From Hemileia vastatrix (taxonomy: Eukaryota; Basidiomycota; Pucciniomycetes; Pucciniales; Zaghouaniaceae), in contig JASXTE010000045.1 in NCBI GenBank assembly GCA_030280995.1, positions 1-64,000 on the forward strand: 64,000 nt of DNA. The letters run 5' to 3'. Numbering within the stretch: position 1 is the stretch's first letter; every line of letters begins with the position of its first letter. Made by a program: the position numbers and the translations under genes. Positions 60,012-64,000 of this stretch are shown here, one piece after another. Below the pieces are notes generated by a model, which had not been told where the DNA came from, ran no database searches, and saw only the letters and a program-made list of their open reading frames with translations.

Positions 60012-62415
60012 TTTGAGGTAAATTTAAAAGATGATATCAATGAGATGTTACTTGAAAGTAAGTTAGAACCTTTAGAACTGAATGTTAAAGTATTTTTTTT
60101 GGTGAATTGTAGTTCACCTGACCTTCTAGTCAATTGATCTAGTAACTGGTGTTGGTGTTGGTGGTGGTGGTGGTAAGTTAACTGAAGTGCCCAGATGAGC
60201 GTGCAATTAAAGTATTCACGTTTTGTTCTTTTCATTGTGTCGATTTGCATCAGTGCCCTTTGCTATTTGATTGCAAGAGCACGTAAAAAAGAACTCACCT
60301 GAATCAACTCAGTAGCAATAGCAATAGTCAAAAGCATTACCCAGTTAACATTTACATTCACATTGACATTACCTACTGGTGATCTTACCAACCACCAATA
60401 ATTGTATGGTAATTTATATTCATCTGCCCTTTCAATGGGCAAGTTGAACATTCTTACTCATCAACACACTCGTAGTAACTCATCTATCTGTAAAACCATA
60501 CAAAAGATAAAGAAATAAAAAAAAATTACTCACGTGTTTACAATGACAATATGAAATGTATCGTTAGTCGATCACATCGATTTTTCACATGACTCAAATG
60601 AATATGACGAAGAAACAAACTGCTTCACTTTGGGTATCGGTTGAATTGATTTTTCTTTTCTTCTTTGTCTATGATAAAGGAAAGAAGACTCAAACTTATC
60701 GATAGACTACACACAATGACATACACACATATACTGTGTGTATATATATATATATGTGTGTGTGGGTAATGTGAAAAAGTTCTATCATCGGACCATTCGA
60801 TAGAACTCGATGACGCAGATTCCGCACACTCACACACACAAAGTGTACACTTGTTAGCTGGTTCACTTAGGTTTTCGCGAGACAACTTCAGGGTACAATT
60901 TGTAAATATAAACGTTCAATATGATTAGACAAAATAATAGAACAAACATTACTTTTTTAAACATAATTGTCTACTTTAATAAGCATAAATTTTTATCATC
61001 ATTTGTTGTTGTTGTTGTTGTTGGTTCTTTTAGTCAATTTTCTTTCACCCGGTAAAAGCAATTGGTTTATCAACATGCTGAACAAAAGGACTTCATTTTT
61101 TTCATCATGATGAAGTATAAAAGTGTTCAAGTTGACATATTGAGTACACACAAAGTGGAAGTTCTTTTTATTAAGTGACTTGGTTAACGGAAGGAAAAAA
61201 TATCGACAACAATTTGTTATGCAAATGAATGTACTCATCTACTTCACTGTAACTTTCATCAAAGTAATTAGATCTCATTTTGTCATTTATTTAATTGAGT
61301 ATCAACTGATATTACTGGGAAATGAGTAAAAATTGTTGACCTTGGACAAGATTAAAAATTTACTTGAAGAATGAATTGACAGTTCTGACATTCTGTTCTG
61401 TTGTTGTAAAAATAGACTAAACTCTTTTTCCATCCAGGTGAATGTCCTGTTGGATGATGATGATGATGAAGATTAGTGTTACTCTTGATGACTTAAAGTG
61501 ACAACATGACAAATGTTATTGTAATGTCAATCGAATGACCAAATTATTGTCCATTTGATCTAACACACCAATTCAATGTCCAATGTTCTACTTGGCCATA
61601 AATTGTGGTAAAGTATAAAATACCTTTCTGCGTGATAAAGTAATACCATTGGTAATTTTATAAAAACACGAAAATGACCTGATACTTGTGAGTCAGATCG
61701 ATAAGTGGATCAATGAATATACTGTTCTAACTTGTGGACAATTAAAAATTTTACCTTCACAACCTGCTCGATGGATGAAAGGTTTTTAATGTCAAAACAA
61801 CATGAAAGAAAGATGAATTATGCTGATTAAGAATACCATTTGAATAAATGAAAAGAAGTATACAGAAAGTATATAGAAAAAAAACTCACGTCTTACATAC
61901 ATGTGACACTCTCAGAAGAAGTCGAAATGTTCAGAACAATTCTTTCAATGCGTTACTACTCCATTATGAATATGACGACCAATTGCTTCTTAATCAGCTT
62001 AATTCGTCTTATTTTTCTTATGTTTATGAACATTTTTGTTAATTGTTGACGCTTTTTTAGAGTGTTCAGTTGTTTCTTGACTCGACATGATACGAGCTTG
62101 TTTCAGTGCATTTTACCCATTTGAATTGAAGAAGAGATCAGATGGGAGCGAATAGCTATCTGGTCCTCTGTATGCCAAGTCATTTACGAATATGTATTTG
62201 ACTTTGAAACAAGTATTTCATTCGGTTAATCACTCAGTTTTCATCACTCAGAATGAACTTGAGTGTAAAGAACGACTGTTGAACAATCAAAGTGACTACA
62301 TGAATATTCCTTCAGCTATGACAACTACTGATGACATCTATTATATTCCAGTTCCACTTTACGCAAATAAAATGTCTTTCTTGACTGGTTACAAAGTTGT
62401 TGATTCAACAAGTAC
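60012..62415. other. Intergenic region
   Basis: 2.4 kb upstream of the second calcium sensor gene. AT-rich with a GGT/GTT run (60146-60172), a TGTGTATATATATATATGTGTG microsatellite near 60737-60762 and a GTT run (61002-61022). An open frame of unknown nature (62192-62500) runs into duplication copy B. Confidence 0.4.
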
Positions 62416-62500
62416 TCATTTGCCACTGACTCGCAACCACCGACTCAACAAATGCATACACAATTTTGAATGTTTAATCAAAATTTTTTGTTGTCTTTGA
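62192..62500 (+). CDS. Unrecognised open frame crossing a duplication boundary
   Basis: A 102-codon ATG frame. Its first 74 codons lie in unique sequence (for example DDIYYIPVPLYANKM) and the rest in duplication copy B, read in a different frame from the PAN protein. It could be the 3' end of an unrelated or broken gene, or chance. No family recognised. Confidence 0.2.
   Translation: MYLTLKQVFHSVNHSVFITQNELECKERLLNNQSDYMNIPSAMTTTDDIYYIPVPLYANKMSFLTGYKVVDSTSTHLPLTRNHRLNKCIHNFECLIKIFCCL
62416..62469 (+). pseudogene. Orphan 3' fragment of the PAN-domain gene
   Basis: 54 bp carrying the last 17 codons and stop of the PAN protein, with one substitution (cac to cgc context). No upstream PAN exon is attached, so it is a non-functional fragment. 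Confidence 0.7.
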
Positions 62501-62914
62501 AATTGATTTATTAAAAAATTATCACTTTATCAAGTAGAAATTATTTAAGTGGCTTGTTTATCAATGGTTTTTTGCTTTCTATTCAACTTGATGAGAGAAA
62601 CACTCGCACCTTGTATATTGTAGTGGTTTATGAAGAATTGGAGAGACTACAGATCGATTTGATCGATCAGAATGATTGGACAAATCAAATTATAATGACT
62701 ATTGTATCCTTAACTTACGGTTAACTGATGACTGTCAAGACTGATTGGGTATATTTGTTTGTGTGTGACATACAATCAGTCGAAATTCATTTGAATTACT
62801 TTGTCTACGACTTGATACTGATTGAGTTGTACAAAGTCCACCATGACAATGTTTGGTCCATCAGGTCCAGCTTTTTTTGTTTGATTGAGCCACTTGAACA
62901 ATATTGGATCAAGC
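62416..62914. repeat. Direct segmental duplication, copy B (499 bp)
   Basis: Partner of 55747-56245, same orientation. Here the PLC-X end is joined to an intact gene, while the PAN-gene part (last 17 codons plus 3' UTR) is an orphan fragment. Confidence 0.93.
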
Positions 62915-63942
62915 TTGGTACACAAAGTATCCTTGAGAGATGAAAATAAATGTCTGGTTACCCAGCGGTCGTTAGGTGTCAAAATACCTTGTGTGACAAA
63001 AAATTGATTCATTTGCTTTCGAGCCAAGTTGTAATCAAGAAAATACAATAAATAATTAATTTTCACAGTGTTGGCCCAAGGATTTGGAATTTTTCTTCCC
63101 GACCAGAGAACTTTGCTGGTGACACTGTTGTCATCGGGATAGAAGAGAATCACTTGATATCCACCTTTGGTCAAGTCTTGAAGTATAATGTCACCTTTGT
63201 CTTCATACTCATTGGGAGTCAATTTATTGCCAAATACCTTTTGCATGTGATCAACTAATTTCACTTGAGATTCATAAGGTACTTGATAAAAATGTTGAAA
63301 ATGTAGTATGACTAATTCATCAGAATTTTCATTCAAAAAGTCATCAACTTGTCGGATGATGTCAACAATTTTTGGTCCATAAAGAGCATGAACAAAGTAC
63401 AGGCTATCAACTGAAGGGTCAATTGATCCATTGATTGATCCATTGATTGGTCGAGATGGTTGACTGCCATTCACAAAGCGCGCCATTCTGATGTCTATGT
63501 ATCGAATTCCATTGTTGAGTTGTGTTCGAATGTCAATTTCTTGTGTTTTGGACCAACTGAGAGTTATTTTAAGAGCTCTCTCAGGGAACATCCTGTACCA
63601 CCATTTGTCTTCAATGTCTGGTTGATCAGGTGCAAGACCAAGATTCGTTGTCAGTCCATAAGATGCTGAATCATGAGAACCAGGTATCGTTAGCGAATAC
63701 AAAGATATATTGGCTGGCAATCTGGACATCCATCTTGTTCGTGGGTTGTCATTGATGTGATTTGAAATGACACTGTCACTGTTTACCTTAGATGACGTGT
63801 TGAACCCTTCGATAGAAATTTCCTGTAAGCCGGTAATTGTAACCACATCAGATGTATTGGATGTTGAATCATTTAATCCAAGACAGAGAACACTTATTAA
63901 AAAGGGCAGTTGGAAAAAGTATCTCGGTAAATGACCCAACAT
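62776..63942 (-). CDS. Secreted PI-PLC X-domain protein (PLCXD-like)
   Basis: Single exon, 388 residues. A signal peptide (FFQLPFLISVLCLG) precedes a linker with several N-glycosylation sites. The PI-PLC X domain starts at about residue 75: the first catalytic His lies in IPGSHDSASYG (His 90), then GIRYIDIRM near 146-153 and the second His in LYFVHALYG (His 185). Strand-rich segments follow, including DELVILHFQHF and GYQVILFYPDD. There is no Y, C2, PH or EF domain, so it belongs to the small PLCXD/bacterial-like group, which may cleave phosphoinositide or GPI-type lipids by acid-base His chemistry. Secretion suggests an extracellular or lumenal target. The last 45 residues lie in the duplicated segment and are needed for the barrel fold, so this copy is the authentic 3' end. 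ATG 63942 is the natural start. Confidence 0.87.
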   Translation of the reverse strand: MLGHLPRYFFQLPFLISVLCLGLNDSTSNTSDVVTITGLQEISIEGFNTSSKVNSDSVISNHINDNPRTRWMSRLPANISLYSLTIPGSHDSASYGLTTNLGLAPDQPDIEDKWWYRMFPERALKITLSWSKTQEIDIRTQLNNGIRYIDIRMARFVNGSQPSRPINGSINGSIDPSVDSLYFVHALYGPKIVDIIRQVDDFLNENSDELVILHFQHFYQVPYESQVKLVDHMQKVFGNKLTPNEYEDKGDIILQDLTKGGYQVILFYPDDNSVTSKVLWSGRKIPNPWANTVKINYLLYFLDYNLARKQMNQFFVTQGILTPNDRWVTRHLFSSLKDTLCTKLDPILFKWLNQTKKAGPDGPNIVMVDFVQLNQYQVVDKVIQMNFD

Positions 63943-64000
63943 CTTACAACTTGTCTACCTTTCGATGTTGGAGTACTTTGATGACAGCTTAACTCGGCCT

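Noticed and set aside
1..64000. CRISPR arrays, bacterial operons, phage or integron features
   Set aside because: Spliced genes, microsatellites and animal gene families show this is eukaryotic nuclear DNA; regular repeats seen here are simple tandem repeats without spacers.
1..64000. tRNA or rRNA genes
   Set aside because: I saw no cloverleaf-like A/B box pairs or rRNA segments while reading; a covariance-model scan was not possible, so small RNA genes could be missed.

Overview
This is eukaryotic, AT-rich DNA from an arthropod, most likely a chelicerate such as a mite. The evidence is gene content: a CYP4-clan P450, a turtle/IgSF9-type adhesion protein, Ski/Sno, an H2.0/HLX-like homeobox gene, neurocalcin, Mob4 and an MFSD4/NAGLT-like carrier. 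Genes have few introns, many of them 50-200 bp, with GT-AG ends, and there are abundant simple repeats. The order and species cannot be fixed from the sequence alone. I joined exons by hand using GT-AG sites and reading-frame phase, so exon boundaries are predictions.

Layout. 0-8 kb holds an MFS sugar-carrier-like gene (-), an RNF41/NRDP1-like RING ligase (-) and SMC6 (-). 8.6-11.2 kb holds a secreted Met/Gly-rich protein (+) and a TMEM79/MAPEG-like membrane protein (+). 13-19.4 kb is a six-exon neprilysin-type M13 peptidase (-) with a 2.3-kb repeat-filled intron. 19.4-24.5 kb has no recognisable gene. 24.5-25.6 kb is the homeobox gene (+). 27.2-31.1 kb holds transketolase and Mic60 (both -). 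31.1-35.2 kb is repeat-rich and shows no gene.

35.2-38.6 kb is a divergent pair: a CYP4-like P450 (-) and a mitochondrially targeted, catalytically divergent FPP-synthase-like protein (+). 39.0-46.2 kb is another divergent pair: a turtle-like Ig/FN3 receptor (-) and Ski/Sno (+). A 188-bp Tc1/mariner-type MITE sits in their shared upstream region. 48.5-50.2 kb holds Mic10 (-) and Mob4 (+). 52.0-55.8 kb encodes a secreted nine-PAN-domain mucin-like protein (+). 56.4-60.0 kb holds FAM162 (+), neurocalcin (-) and a second neuronal calcium sensor (-) carrying a one-base frameshift. 62.8-63.9 kb is a secreted PI-PLC X-domain protein (-).

Most genes are unrelated housekeeping or developmental genes and do not form one pathway. 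Loose links are two MICOS subunits (Mic60, Mic10), two calcium sensors side by side, and two enzymes of isoprenoid/oxidative metabolism head to head. The strongest unusual signals are the FPPS-like protein with altered substrate-binding residues, a 499-bp near-identical direct duplication bracketing a 6.2-kb gene block, the intact MITE, a RING ligase joined to a domain resembling those in LINE ORF1 proteins, and a possible 32-nt intron.
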